A DNA stretch of 64,000 bases from Thereva unica (taxonomy: Eukaryota > Arthropoda > Insecta > Diptera > Therevidae): the NCBI GenBank assembly GCA_949987705.1, contig OX465284.1, positions 67,379,470 through 67,443,469 of the forward strand, in the 5' to 3' direction. The notes beneath the pieces were generated by a model. The model was not told the DNA's origin, searched no databases, and was given only the letters and a program-made list of their open reading frames with translations. Position numbers and translations under genes: made by a program. This document shows, piece by piece, positions 21,774-32,256 of this stretch (the stretch's first letter is position 1; each line of letters opens with the position of its first letter).

Positions 21774-22067
21774 CGATATCGACTGCAAATTTCTAAAGAC
21801 CAACTACTAATGACACTAATGACCAGGAACACAAATTGCTACAATTTTGCTTAATTTAGATAAAAGAGATAAGTGCTGCAGTCACACAATTAATAAAAAC
21901 ATTTGTAAAATGTTTCTGCCACGGATTGTTTATATGAAGTATTTACTTTCACATAAAAATGACACACACCTCATTTGTCCAACTTATCGGAAAAATCACA
22001 CAAAACATACGATTAACACTTTTCACTTTGCCAATATTTTAGATTTAGCATTTCATATTGTACTTAC
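21774..22067. other. RpL36 intron, 5' part
   Basis: AT-rich intron sequence next to exon 1. Nothing recognised. Confidence 0.4.
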
Positions 22068-22190
22068 ACCCTTTAGACGAGATGCTCTCAATCCTTTAAC
22101 TTTTTTATCACCAGTGTATTTAACATTCTTTAGCTTGGTGGTTTTGTGCCCCTTGCTAAGGCCGACACAAAGTTCGTATCTTACAGCCAT
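22068..22190 (-). CDS. RpL36: RpL36 first coding exon (residues 1-41)
   Basis: Reads MAVRYELCVGLSKGHKTTKL then NVKYTGDKKVKGLRASRLKG, the conserved eL36 N-terminus. The donor is GGT|GTAAGT (22062-22067 on plus), phase 0 with the 18123 exon. An acceptor TTTTAG|GAC precedes the ATG by 3 nt, so a noncoding exon lies upstream. Not in the open-frame list as such; the overlapping plus-strand frame 21847-22197 is its shadow. Confidence 0.97.
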
Positions 22191-22339
22191 GTCCTAAAAT
22201 AAGAAAACAGATTTTAAATACTTACGACATTACGTGTAATAAATATCGATGAACATAACAACATGTTAAAAAACACATTTCCACGCCCGATGAATATCTT
22301 TTAAATTAATTTTTATAGAAAAATATTAAAGCAACCAAC

Positions 22340-22367
22340 CTCTTCTAAAAAGCTCTCGCCGGAAAAG
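22340..22367 (-). promoter_or_regulatory. RpL36: RpL36 probable noncoding exon 1 with 5' TOP start
   Basis: On the minus strand, CTTTTCCGGCGAGAGC begins at 22367 and ends with a donor AAGAG|GTTGGT at 22340. CTTTTCC is a 5' TOP-like start as in other ribosomal protein genes. The intron to the ATG exon would be 146 nt. Start and donor are inferred from motifs only. Confidence 0.55.
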
Positions 22368-22866
22368 ACTTGGCTTCCGTCAGTTTCTAATACGTCGCCT
22401 TTTTATTTTATTGCACATCTAGTACATTTTTTAGAAACATTTAAACCAACGTTTACACAAGCCCTGTTTTATTATTTAGGGCAGTATCAAAACAAAAAAG
22501 TAGTGGGCAAATTTCACTTGGCATTTGCAATGTAAAAACACAAATTAAAATAAAATAACTTTTATTTGACGCATACATTTGCTGATGTTTAACTTTTCAA
22601 CCTTATGTATGCCTTTGAAAAATAAAAGTAAATGTCAAAATTTCCGCTCATGAAAATAGAAACTACATTTCTTGAGCTGAGTCTCCTGCGGAAAATGAAA
22701 CAAAAAGTCTCCACTCAAAAAAAACGCTATCTTTTTGCTAGAGTACAAAGCTGACGGGTCTGAATTCCGCAAGAACAGGATACTCGACTTTATGGACGGA
22801 ATTCAGACCGGCCTCTAACCTGAATTCCACTGTTCTTCTGAATTATAAGGTGATAACAGAACACAA
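22368..22866. other. Intergenic, upstream of RpL36
   Basis: Presumed RpL36 promoter region and AT-rich spacer. No gene. A short inverted pair (CTGAATTCCGCAAG ... CGGAATTCAG, 22760-22807) may be a small hairpin. Confidence 0.35.
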
Positions 22867-23286
22867 TTGAGATGGAACTGTCAAAGCTTATTTCAAAAAT
22901 TATTAAGCTTATGTTATCCTTTTCTCGCAAACTCTTTCTACCTTTTTCGTATAAATGGTTTTTCTAGCAGATTTTTCAGCCGAAAAAAAGTGAGTGTCAT
23001 AAGGGCTTTAGTAATTGTGCAATACTCAAGCATTCACGACTACGTTACAAGAAACAGGGATAACTTTAGACCAACGCAGCCTAGAACGGAGAGGACAAGA
23101 AAGGGACTGCTTAATACTGCGGCGGGATTTTACAACACTCTGCCGGACCATATAAAATCGGCTGCGTCTTTAGTATCATACACGAAAAGGCTGAAGAAAT
23201 ATCTGATACAGGAGGTTCAGCGTCATAATTGTCAAACTAATTTTGTAAATCTGTATTTGCATATATTCGTTTTAATTTTAATTTAA
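22867..23286 (+). pseudogene. LINE ORF2 C-terminal fragment
   Basis: A 139-codon frame. Its second half (HDYVTRNRDNFRPTQPRTER, GLLNTAAGFYNTLPDHIKSA, YTKRLKKYLIQ) matches the thumb end of Jockey/CR1 LINE RTs ('a...yN.LP..iksa.s...fk..lk.yl'). The first half is not recognisable. Followed by an AT-rich tail, so this is the 3' remnant of a 5'-truncated LINE on the plus strand. Confidence 0.7.
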
Positions 23287-23445
23287 TAATTTTTTATTTA
23301 ATTTGTATTTATTAATTTTTATTTTTTTGTTTTTATTTAATTATTTCTATTTATGAATTTTTATATTTTTATTTAATAATTTCTATTTATTAATTTTTAT
23401 TTACTTCTACTTAACTTTTATTTATTAATTTTTTTTACCTCTTTC
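23270..23445. repeat. AT-rich (TTTATTTA)-type simple repeat
   Basis: Irregular runs of ATTTTTATTTA/TTATTAATTTTTATTT. Probably the LINE 3' tail that expanded. Confidence 0.75.
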
Positions 23446-23469
23446 TAACTTGTTCTTTTGTGATAAAAG

Positions 23470-23995
23470 CCGCGTCTCCACCAACCGAACATGTTTGCCG
23501 AACATTGTTCGCGAACATAAAAACGAACAAACATTCCACATTTGGTTCGCAAACTTGTTCGGCGAACAATTTCAATAGCTCACAAATCAATAGGCCCCCA
23601 TCCACGGTCAAACAAATCGTCAAATTCCTGGCCAACATCGAAAAAATTGCAAGTGTGCGTGTATAAAATACAAGTTTTCGAAGTTGGCCGCTGTTTGAAG
23701 AAAATATTCGTCTGGTTTAATATTTCCTTCAAACAGCTTAAATGTGTGTGTGAGTTTTGCCTGTGTGCCATATAAAGTTCGCTTTGTTTACAGTAGATTA
23801 TATGAAATGTCGCTCGGGATGTTTGAAGAAAGTTTTCCTCGTTGATGGCCAAAAATGTCAAAGCATAAATGTGTGCGCTGTTTGTCGAAAATTGGTTTGA
23901 CGATTTGTTTGACCGTGGATAGGGGCCTAATGTTCGCTACAACACCGAACAATGTTCGGCGGACATCACAAATGTCTGTCGAACACTGTTCGGAG
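23470..23995. mobile_element. Foldback MITE (GCCGAACATTGTTCG motifs), split by a second MITE
   Basis: The left arm contains CCGAACATGTTTGCCGAACA (23480) and the right arm CGAACAATGTTCGGCGGACA (23945) with further CGAACACTGTTCGGAG, i.e. inverted GAACA/TGTTC clusters. The arms are separated by the intact MITE 23592-23928; removing it brings them within ~190 bp. Exact ends uncertain. Confidence 0.6.
23592..23928. mobile_element. Foldback MITE (GGCCCCCATCCACGGTCAAA ends), AAT duplication
   Basis: 337-bp element: left AGGCCCCCATCCACGGTCAA then ACAAATCGTCAAA; right inverted TTGACCGTGGATAGGGGCCT. Flanked by AAT at 23589-23591 and 23929-23931. One-ended relative at 13911. Small frames inside are not genes. 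Confidence 0.9.
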
Positions 23996-24096
23996 AGCTA
24001 CTCCACAAATAATTCGAATTATGGATCATCCAAAATTATTTACCCTATAAACGAGGTAATTCGAATTATGGCTTAAACCGAAATATTTCGGCTTAA

Positions 24097-24660
24097 AGCC
24101 TAGTATGGAGTTCGAACGGAATTCCGTTCCCCATATTAAATTCATGTAAAAAGATGCACGGAATTCCGTTCACCCGATTTTTCCGTGTACTTTTTGTTTT
24201 GTGAGTACGGACTTCGAGCGGAATTCTGTTGGTAATATATCACTTGTAAAAGTTTCTAATAGATGGCTCTGGTGGTAAATTGGAGACTTTTTTCCGTACA
24301 CGTTGGAACGGAATAAATAGCTAGACAATTATTCCGTGCTGCCGCTGTCGGTAATTTTGACAGAACGACAGAAAAACAGCAGTTGGCATTGTGATTTTGA
24401 AATTTATTAAATTTTCTGTTTTTTTTACTTCTGTGGTTCTGATCTTTTCTAATTACGGTTTCAAAAATAAAATATTTCATATTGAATGTTTTTATATTAT
24501 GTTATTTTCTTCTGACTCTGAAACCACCGCATCTTAATAAATATGTACACAAGAGTCAGCTGTTTACTTTTTCTCCACAATGTTTTCTACAGGGATTTTT
24601 CCGTGTAGAATTAAATTGCTAAAAAGCTGAACGGAATTCCGTTCGAACTCCATACTAGGC
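24097..24660. mobile_element. Tandem MITE unit 1 (AGCCTAGTATGGAGTTCGAA family)
   Basis: Left AGCCTAGTATGGAGTTCGAA plus CGGAATTCCGTTC; right inverted CGAACTCCATACTAGGC. Flanked by TTAA (24093-24096, 24661-24664). Internal GGAATTCC palindromes recur at the sub-ends (24116, 24160, 24635). 564 bp, longest of the three related units with unit 3. Noncoding. Confidence 0.9.
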
Positions 24661-24700
24661 TTAAGCCATAGTTATAAGAATGTATTTAATACCCGTTTAA

Positions 24701-25147
24701 AGCCTAGTATGGAGTTCGAACGGAATTCCGTTCCCCATATAAAATACATGTAAAAAGATGCACGGAATTCCGTTCACCCGATTTTTCCGTGTACTTTTTG
24801 TTTTGTGAGTACGAACTTCGAACGGAATTTTGTTGGTAATATATCACTTGTGAAACTTTCTAACAGATGGCTCTGCAGGGGAATTGGAGACTTTTTTCCG
24901 TTCACGTTGGAACGGAATAAATAGCTAGACAATTATTCCGTGTTGCTGCTGTTGGTAATTTTGACAGAACGAAAAACAACAGCTGTTGCGGCCAAATGCG
25001 TGGTGTAATATGTGATTTTTATCAGTCAGCTGTTAACTTTTTCTCACCTTTTGACTTTTTCTTCACAGTACTCTACACGGAATTTTTCCGTGTAGAAATA
25101 TATGCCAAAAATGCTGAACGGAATTCCGTTTGAACTCCATACTAGGC
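24701..25147. mobile_element. Tandem MITE unit 2
   Basis: 447 bp, the same ends and order as unit 1 (CGGAATTCCGTTCACCCGAT, TTTTTCCGTGTACTTTTTG). Lacks about 110 bp present in units 1 and 3. Left flank TTAA (24697-24700); the right end CTAGGC is followed by TTG and then directly unit 3. Confidence 0.9.
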
Positions 25148-25150
25148 TTG

Positions 25151-25744
25151 AGCCTAGTATGGAGTTCGAACGGAATTCCGTTCCCCATATAAAATACACG
25201 TAAAAAGATGCACGGAATTCCGTTCACCCGATTTTTCCGTGTACTTTTTGTTTTGTGAGTACGGGACTTCAAACGGAATTCTGTTGGTAATATATCACTT
25301 GCAAATTTCTAATAGATGGCTCTGCAAGGGAAATTGGAGGCTTTTTTCTGTTCACGTTGGAACGGAATAAATCGCTAGACCATTATTCCGTTTTGCACTT
25401 TTGGTAATTTTGACAGAACGACAGAAAAATAGCCGTTGCCTTGGTGATTTTTGTAGTTTATTAAATTTTCTGTTTTTTTTTTGTTTGTGATTCTGACTTT
25501 TATTAAATTTAAAATAATAATTGCGGTTTAAATAAATGAAATATTTCATTTTGAATGCTTTTTATTTTATGTTATTTTCTTCTGGCTCTGCAACCAACGC
25601 ATATGCCCCACTAATTATTAATAAATATGTACACAAGAGTCAGCTGTTTACTTTTTCTCCACTATGTTTTTTACACGGATTTTTCCGTGTAGAATTAAAT
25701 TGCAAAAATGCTGAACGGAATTCCGTTCGAACTCCATACTAGGC
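25151..25744. mobile_element. Tandem MITE unit 3
   Basis: 594 bp, the same orientation as units 1 and 2, beginning AGCCTAGTATGGAGTTCGAA three bases after unit 2 and ending GAACTCCATACTAGGC. Interior segments (TCAGCTGTTTACTTTTTCTC) are shared with unit 1. Right flank TTTATA. The small frames here are shadows of the repeat. Confidence 0.9.
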
Positions 25745-26004
25745 TTTATACGCTAATTCGAAATTTGGATGTAACTTTGAGCTAAATCGATTTAATTTTT
25801 CTGCTATAAACGGAACGTGTAGATGTGGCTGAAAACCGCTCTTGTTCTAGTAGAATCACTACGTTGGAATGTCATTGCGATCAACTTCAGTTAAGTGCAG
25901 CACAAAATTGTGTATGAGATGGTTATACGGCTTATTTACATTGCAAAATAATTTAGTAGAAACGGTTAAAAGTTAATTTTTTGGCGATGTGAACTAAATG
26001 CAAT
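25745..26004 (+). promoter_or_regulatory. Upstream region / 5' UTR of the ZAD zinc-finger gene
   Basis: Unique sequence between the tandem MITEs and the ATG at 26005. TCAGTT at about 25887 resembles a fly initiator, which would give a ~115-nt 5' UTR. No TATA box is obvious. Start assignment is inference only. Confidence 0.3.
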
Positions 26005-26145
26005 ATGTCGAGTGAAAATTTATTGCATCTGCTTAGTGTCTGCCGAATTTGCGGCGGCCGTGGGGAGACAGTCAATCAACTCGGCATTGGGAAATCGTGC
26101 GCTGTGACATTGGCGGACGCTTACAAATATGTTACTTGCCTTGAG
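26005..26145 (+). CDS. ZAD C2H2 zinc-finger protein, exon 1 (residues 1-47)
   Basis: MSSENLLHLLSVCRICGGRG opens a ZAD (zinc-finger associated) domain: the CRIC pair gives the first two zinc ligands. Ends ...YKYVTCLE with donor GAG|GTAAG, phase 0 with the 29798 exon. ZAD domains are dimerisation modules found in a large, insect-expanded family of DNA-binding transcription factors that act in the nucleus. The ATG context (CAATATG) and the ZAD position fix the start. I do not recognise the orthologue. Confidence 0.9.
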
Positions 26146-26504
26146 GTAAGAATAATTGCAAAACTAATAATGTTTAATTAAATCGAAACATTATAAATGA
26201 AAGATCTGTGAATTTGCAAGCAAAATCCAAAATAGGGCGTCGGCTTGGTCTATTTTTGTTCCACTAAATGGACGGGAGTAAGCTCACTTATTCAATTGTT
26301 TACATTACTTAACATTTTTTATTTGGGTGCTTATGCCGTCCGTTTTAAGTTGTTCTCTATTGTTGATGGGGGTTAATTTACATTAACAATAATTAACATT
26401 ATAATAGAGCATGATTTGAGATTTAAATTAAAATAAGATTTGCAATTTACCTCGAGGTGCATACCTTATTAACATTGCTGCTTAAACAATTCATTTATTT
26501 GTTG
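26146..26504. other. Intron of the zinc-finger gene, 5' part
   Basis: AT-rich, nothing recognised. It is followed by LINE fragments that enlarge the intron to 3652 nt (26146-29797). Confidence 0.4.
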
Positions 26505-26890
26505 CTATGGCATGATGTGGATATTCCAAAAGCAACCTGGAATTCGCCAGATGGAGTAACCAACAACGTAATTGATCATGTCCTTATAGACGCAGCCACC
26601 AATCCAATGTGCTTGACGTGAGATCATACCGCGGCGCAAATATAGTCTCGGGCCACTTCTTAATAGGAACGAAAATAACGGCCACGATATCTGCAATAAA
26701 AACAAGGCCGAAAATTTAATGTAGCAGGATTGAAGGAAGAGCAAACTAGGGCTCAATATGAGTCAAAACACATACGAAAACTTGAACGATCGATGGAACG
26801 ACATAAAGAGAACACTAAAAGGAATAGCAGTAGTATTCTAGGAATCATACAACAAGGACGAAGTAATTCTGCCTTTGGAAGATTGTTCCA
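26505..26890 (+). pseudogene. RTE-like LINE endonuclease C-terminus and linker fragment
   Basis: Plus-strand frames read HDVDIPKATWNSPDGVTNNV then IDHVLIDAATNP, the endonuclease block '(H)k.TW.SPDG.t.nQIDHVlI..r' of RTE/'craniofacial-like' LINEs, then a linker KEEQTRAQYESKHIRKLE. Frameshifts near 26660 and 26780. Truncated at both sides, in the intron of the zinc-finger gene. Confidence 0.7.
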
Positions 26891-26894
26891 TAGA

Positions 26895-28935
26895 CGAGTT
26901 GTCTTGTTATAAACGAATTTCTAGATCGGAGTGTGCGCGAACATAAGGGCTGTAAACTGTGGGGGTGAGCCCAGCTGGTAAGTCTTGCATTGCGGGAGAA
27001 ATGTTGCCGTGGAGGCATTATAATAAAAGCGATAATAATTTATTGAAGAGCAAATGGTGCTATCACCAATTAAGTTTGAGAGCTTTGCATCTTGGCCAAC
27101 CAAGCTAAGATGGTTCTTGGGACCCGGTCCAAATATACGAGTTGTATTCGAGACGAGGACGAATATAGAACTTCTAGTTTATAGCCCTGGCGAACGGCTC
27201 AAGGTGGAATTTGCACCTTTTGAGGAATCCTAGGCACTGGGATGTGGTTATTCCAGCGCAGGTCTTCGGTTAATGTTACGCCTAGGATGTTTAGAGACGG
27301 TTCTTCCGTTACGATCTTTTTGTCCACTGAAATAGAAAGACAGTCGGTGCAAGTTTTATTGGAGATGAAACAGTACTTCGTTTTTAATGTATTAAATTCA
27401 ACACGGTTCTTGAGGCCTTAATCAAGAATTCGTTCGATGTCGCTGTTTATTGAATTGGGCAAGAGTTAGCGATGATGTAGACAAGGTCTGGCACGTGCTT
27501 GTGTTTCATTATCTATCAAAATCATAGAAGTAACCTAGAGTATCGTCGTCAGCAAAACTGTGGAGTGAACTGGAGGGGATTTATAAAAACTAGGAAGAGA
27601 GCTGGTGATAGAATTGAGCTCTGGGGAACACCTGCGGAGATGGTGTGGAGGTCGGATTCGTCGCCATCCAATACTACATTGATTGAACGGCCCGAAAGGA
27701 AGTTCTCAATCCAATTCTTCAGAACAGAGCTAATACCAATAGCTTGGAGTTTAGCCAACAGAGCAGGGTGCCATACTCTGTCAAAAGGCTTGGACATATC
27801 CAGAGCAACCAGGCCAGATTCACCAAATCGCTGTATTCTTCGGTTGAGGTGCTCCGTTAGGCAAACAATAACTAGGGTCACTAACTTCACCTTTTTTCGG
27901 TGTAGGCTGAACATGAGCGTTTCCAAGAGTCAGGATAAACTCCGGAGAAGTATGAAAGTTCCAAAAGGTTTCGCAGAGGTTTAGCCAAAGGTGAGTCACA
28001 TTTTTTAAGAACCATAGGGGGAATTTTGTCGGGGCCAGTGGCTTTGTTGGAGTCTAGCTCTTTGAGGCACTTTTACACCTGAAGAAAACTCTATCCATTG
28101 AGTGGGGGGAATATTCGATGATAAGGAAGAATTCTCGGCGAACAGAGATGCAAGTGGGTCGGCCTTGGGTTTGCTTTCTGTGATCAGATCACCCGTTTGT
28201 TGTAAATGAATGAAGGTTTTGTATGTAAATTTAAACTCTTGCTGATGGTGGCTACCAAGGACCAGAAGTTTTTAATGCCAACAGTGGAGTTTATGAGTTT
28301 ACTTCTCAGTCGAATAATTCTTTTACTTTCTTGATGGTGCATTTACAAGAGTTTCTCAACCTGATTTACTCGCGTCGAGATGATTCGCTTTGAGAATGTT
28401 TGTACTCTCTGTAGGCGGCTTCTTTGGTTATAATTGCGTTCATACATACGCTTTCGATTAAACCATCCATGTCGCTTATGGAGTTGGAGGAATGAATAAA
28501 CGCATTCCAGTCAAAATAATTTGTTGTTGGGGTTGGAGATGGATCTGGGAAGTAAGCGCTGACTAGACAGTGATCGAGTTGCCTATAGGCGAACCGACCT
28601 AACTGAGTAACGTGTTGGGTGCGAGGTAAGAAAAAGATCAAGGAACTGGGCCCCTTGTCCCGCAGTGTCAGGAGTACGTGTACGATGTTTCACCATTTGG
28701 TGTAGGTTATTGGTCTTAGCAAAGTGCTCGGCATCTCTGCCAGAAACACTGGGTCATTAGATTAATTCAGCCAATTTACATTGGTAACGTTTAAATCACC
28801 CGCAACAATGATTTCGCACTCCGGATGGGAGGATAAAAATTCGGAGATATGTTCGGAAATATCATCAAACGCTAATAAGGAAGCTTCATTACTAATATTA
28901 GGACTCCTGTATAGAAATCACCCCTGAATCTTGGT
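26895..28935 (-). pseudogene. LINE-A2, decayed copy in the zinc-finger gene intron
   Basis: Minus-strand LINE-A copy. Endonuclease remnants (SEFLSSHPECEIIVAGDLNV near 28850), linker (SVCMNAIITKEAAYREYKHS, 28440), RT pieces (GLVALDMSKPFDRVWH at 27790; SAGVPQSSILSPALFL at 27610) and C-terminal pieces down to about 26900. Frames 27549-27926 and 28366-28641 are its best parts. Many small deletions. It shares the intron with the gene on the opposite strand. Confidence 0.8.
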
Positions 28936-29797
28936 GATGGTGAGAAGAATGAGAGCGACCTATTTCAAGGCGCTGCGGAGCGGAAAAAGAGCACAGAAAG
29001 TGGGAAAATAGCTGCACAAACTGCGCCAACTGAGCATCCCAATAGGAAGACAATAGGAAGATCTCTAGTGTTTATTACAATAATAAACTCAATTAAAACA
29101 AATAACAATCACATTATTTAATATAAGACGTTAGTACATGTATAAAAAAAATAAACCGACGAACAAAAGGCTAAATTACCTTTATTACCGGATGCACCGA
29201 AGCCACGAGCTGCTGACGGTTGATATTGTTTGCTGAAGTCTATCGATCAACACCTAGAAAGGACTTTGCGACGCCTGTAACGGAGTCAAAGGAGGCCACA
29301 AGAACTCCGAAAGCCCACAAGCGTACTAGAAAGCCGAGTCAGTAGGAATCTGACCCTATCGTCTGGGTGCACACCCCCAGCATTGTCTCCTGGCGTAGGC
29401 ATGGAAGCTTTAGACAGGCGATCGCACACATTCCTTGCTCTAAGACTCTCACCCCTCGTAAGAAAAGCTTTACGTGGTTATCAGTCTTGTTTTTGTTGCA
29501 GGACGGCTAAGTTCTTTTGGTGGTGCTGCATATAGTTAATCCTTTCCATCTTTCGTCGGCTAAAGAAAGGTTTAGGAAAATATGTCTTAACCGTATTGAT
29601 AGGGATAGGCATAATCGAACTCTTCCTTGATCCGGGTAAAGTTAAGGTCCAAGACAGCAGCTTCACGGTCAGTTACCACCGCCAATTAAATTCCATTCAA
29701 ATTCACGTCTTCCAAATTGCCAGCATTTCTGCTTGGAAGACACTGCATCCGTGTTTTTGATATATTGTAAATTTGTTTTTTTGTTGTTCACTTACAG
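28936..29797. other. Intron of the zinc-finger gene, 3' part
   Basis: No coding similarity recognised. 29190-29450 has a GC-richer stretch that could be an old LINE ORF1 remnant, but no motif supports it. Ends with pyrimidine tract and CTTACAG acceptor at 29791-29797. Confidence 0.35.
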
Positions 29798-30586
29798 ATC
29801 TCAGATGACGATGGGCTTCCCCAAACTGTTTGCCGAAGTTGCTGTAAGAAACTCTACGAATCCTACCAATTTAAGAAACAAGCTGAACGAACTTATCATA
29901 TGCTAGAGGAAATCAAGGACCAGAGTGATTGTACAGAAAGCGAAGAAAAACTCATTGAAATAGTTACAGACTTGTATGAAGAAGGTGATGATGAAGATGA
30001 TAATGATGAAGTTGATAATGATGAAGATGATAATGATGAATCTGTTTTTGTGAACCTAGATACTAATGCCGTCGATTTTTTATCGAACCCCAAAATGGTA
30101 GTCAGCTTGCCAAGCAAACAAAGAAATAAATTTTCGTCCAAGGATAGAAAGCACGAATGTCAAGTGTGTCATAAAAAGTTCTTAAGGAAATCGAATTTAG
30201 TAGATCATCTGCGGCTGCATGCGAATGTGAAACTTTATAAGTGCGAACATTGCGGAAAAGCATTTGTCCAGTCTGGTAATTATAAATCACACATTAGAAC
30301 GCACACAAAAGAGAGGCCTTTCGTATGTCACATTTGCAAGAAATCGTACAATCAATCCAGCGCTCTGAAGATACATATAAGATCTCATACAAATGAGAGA
30401 AATTATCGCTGCGGCACATGCACTAAAGCGTTTACCAATTCTTCTGACCTTAATAAACATAAGAGAGTCCACGATCCAAGTCAGCAGTTTAAATGTGAAT
30501 TTTGTGACAAAGCATTTGCACAAAAGGCGAACTTGCGACTGCATCAGAATAATAATCATAAGCTTGAAAACAGTGAAATAAAGTAG
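29798..30586 (+). CDS. ZAD C2H2 zinc-finger protein, exon 2 (residues 48-309)
   Basis: Completes the ZAD domain with ISDDDGLPQTVCRSCCKKLY (second CxxC pair), then an acidic low-complexity segment (EEGDDEDDNDEVDNDEDDND, about residues 100-120) and five tandem C2H2 fingers starting at CQVCHKKFLRKSNLVDHLRLH, each with CxxC...HxxxH and TGE-like linkers (THTKERPF, SHTNERNY). Ends at 30586. Total protein 309 aa. The likely role is sequence-specific transcriptional regulation. The frame is intact despite the TE-filled intron. ZAD fingers evolve fast, so I give no symbol. Confidence 0.95.
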   Translation: MSDDDGLPQTVCRSCCKKLYESYQFKKQAERTYHMLEEIKDQSDCTESEEKLIEIVTDLYEEGDDEDDNDEVDNDEDDNDESVFVNLDTNAVDFLSNPKMVVSLPSKQRNKFSSKDRKHECQVCHKKFLRKSNLVDHLRLHANVKLYKCEHCGKAFVQSGNYKSHIRTHTKERPFVCHICKKSYNQSSALKIHIRSHTNERNYRCGTCTKAFTNSSDLNKHKRVHDPSQQFKCEFCDKAFAQKANLRLHQNNNHKLENSEIK

Positions 30587-30654
30587 AAGTAATTGTACCA
30601 TAAGACTTGGTATTGCAATGGCCAATTAGATATAAAATATTATGAAAGTTGAGA

Positions 30655-30660
30655 AATAAA
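30655..30660 (+). terminator. Polyadenylation signal of the zinc-finger gene
   Basis: AATAAA 69 nt past the stop codon at 30584-30586. Confidence 0.65.
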
Positions 30661-31259
30661 GGTATAAGTTTGCGAATTAATCTTTTATGTTATCCCGACT
30701 CCTGAATGTAAACGTCTTTATATGAAGGAGCCAATCGAATTCGAACACGGCGTCTAGCTCGATTTAATTTCTCGTTAACCCAACGCTCCAACCGTTAACA
30801 GCAAAAAATTGTCCTTAGTAACGTCCATCAACTAAAATTTAATTGCATCCGCTACCCCTTCCTTCATCTGAATACCCAGTAGACCCAAGGCGGACTTACT
30901 AGCATCTCTGTTCGCCTCGAATTCTTCCCTTGCACGACACTATGCATACTGTACTGTCCGACAAAGCAGCGTGTGTGATAGGAGGAATCATATCCAAGCC
31001 TTGGAGTGGGCACTGCGGCCTATTTTATTTGGTCTATTGTGCCAATCCCGTCGTAAACACCTTCCAGGTTAAGGCTTTTAATCAGACATGTTCATGACAC
31101 AATTCGATTGGAATGAAATCAAAATCGGAATTCAATTTCACTCGAACTTATTAAATGTCGCATAAATGGAATAGATCGAAATGTGGACCATCTAATTTCG
31201 AGTGCATATTCGACACAAAAAGAAATGTGGAACACCATCGATAGCCTAAAATTGATTTA
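30661..31259. other. Spacer with a short LINE-A piece (30885-30945)
   Basis: At 30888-30935 the plus strand reads CAAGGCGGACTTACTAGCATCTC, a LINE-A linker match to 2033-2080. The rest (30946-31259) is unassigned. Confidence 0.4.
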
Positions 31260-31830
31260 GGACTCATATCCCAAATCTTCCTGGGGGGAGCAGGGACTCA
31301 ATCTCTTCCTCGCTGTACCTTGACAGTCGCATAGCAAGCGCTCCGCAGTTTTGGGAGCTATCCTCCAGAACCGACGGCTTCAATCAACTACCAGCCCTAT
31401 TTTGCTTAGATGGTAATTGAGCGAACAGTGGCCGGGCAGGAGCTCCCACTTTTTAAATTTAAGTTAGGACGCCGTAGCTTTATCGATTTGAATGAATCTT
31501 TGAACTCCAGCTGTTAGGAAACAGCTGGTCGACCCAATTCTTAAAATCCAGGGATGGTATCGGACAATGATATTATTGGCTCCAGGTTTTGCTCCTTGAG
31601 GGTCGATTAATGATCCACAAGTTCTCCTGGCTTAAAGGAGAATAGCTCCCGTAGACACACCGCCCCCGCCAAAGCTTCCGCTTATCGTTATGATGTTATC
31701 GTCTGCTTAAGCCTTTTTTAAAGCCCCGGCTATTCAGGCCACTACCGTAATCGATTCACCATTCATCTCAACAGTTATCAATCTGCTGCTGAGAAGCGAC
31801 GTGGTCAGGTCAGAGAAAGGCAAAAAACGC
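31260..31830 (-). pseudogene. R1/LOA-type LINE fragments (RT palm to C-terminus)
   Basis: Minus strand: ADDNIITISGSFGG (near 31700, an altered YADD block) and, at 31270-31440, LLPGHCSLNYHLSKIGLVVD followed by RLLCDCQGTARKRL, the typical C-terminal zinc-knuckle end '(l)tGHc.L..Hl...g......CR.C....E...H.lC.Cp.la..R'. Heavily broken. 31785-31810 shares a GCTGCTGAGAAGCGA motif with 17130. Confidence 0.6.
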
Positions 31831-31984
31831 GAGGAGATATACAAAAACTATTCCGGCTCTGGTTGTTCCTTTCTAAGGGTAATTAATGTTGATGACTGCA
31901 GGCCGAATAATACCTTTACGGTTTGTATCGGTCTGGGCTTGAAGGTCATGTAAAAAGGGTTGGCGTCTTTAGTCTGTAGTGTGG

Positions 31985-32130
31985 CCTCTTCAAATACAGC
32001 TCACTTATCTAGATAAAGTGCAAAAAGGACCCCTCACAATGATCGTAAACGACATTGTTCACTCCATGATCGTCCCTTTGAGACACAGTAGGAATGTAGC
32101 AGCCCTGACAAAAGCTCATATAAGATTCCC
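31985..32130 (+). pseudogene. LINE-A4, C-terminal scrap
   Basis: TYLDKVQKGPLTMIVNDIVH and RHSRNVAALTKA match the LINE-A RT thumb (LDKVQKRALKLIDDDTICS). 5' and 3' truncated. Confidence 0.7.
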
Positions 32131-32256
32131 ATTAATCGAGGCGAGCGAGCTCTCTTCGCCGCAAAACAGAGTTTTAAGTCGGTTGGGCTGAGGGTTAGCA
32201 ACCCGCTCCCATAAAAAACACCATTGCTACGAATCGGCAAACAATGCCTCGGAGCA

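Noticed and set aside
24256..25742. Open frames within the three tandem MITEs
   Set aside because: The same peptides recur in each repeat unit and on both strands; no coding signature.
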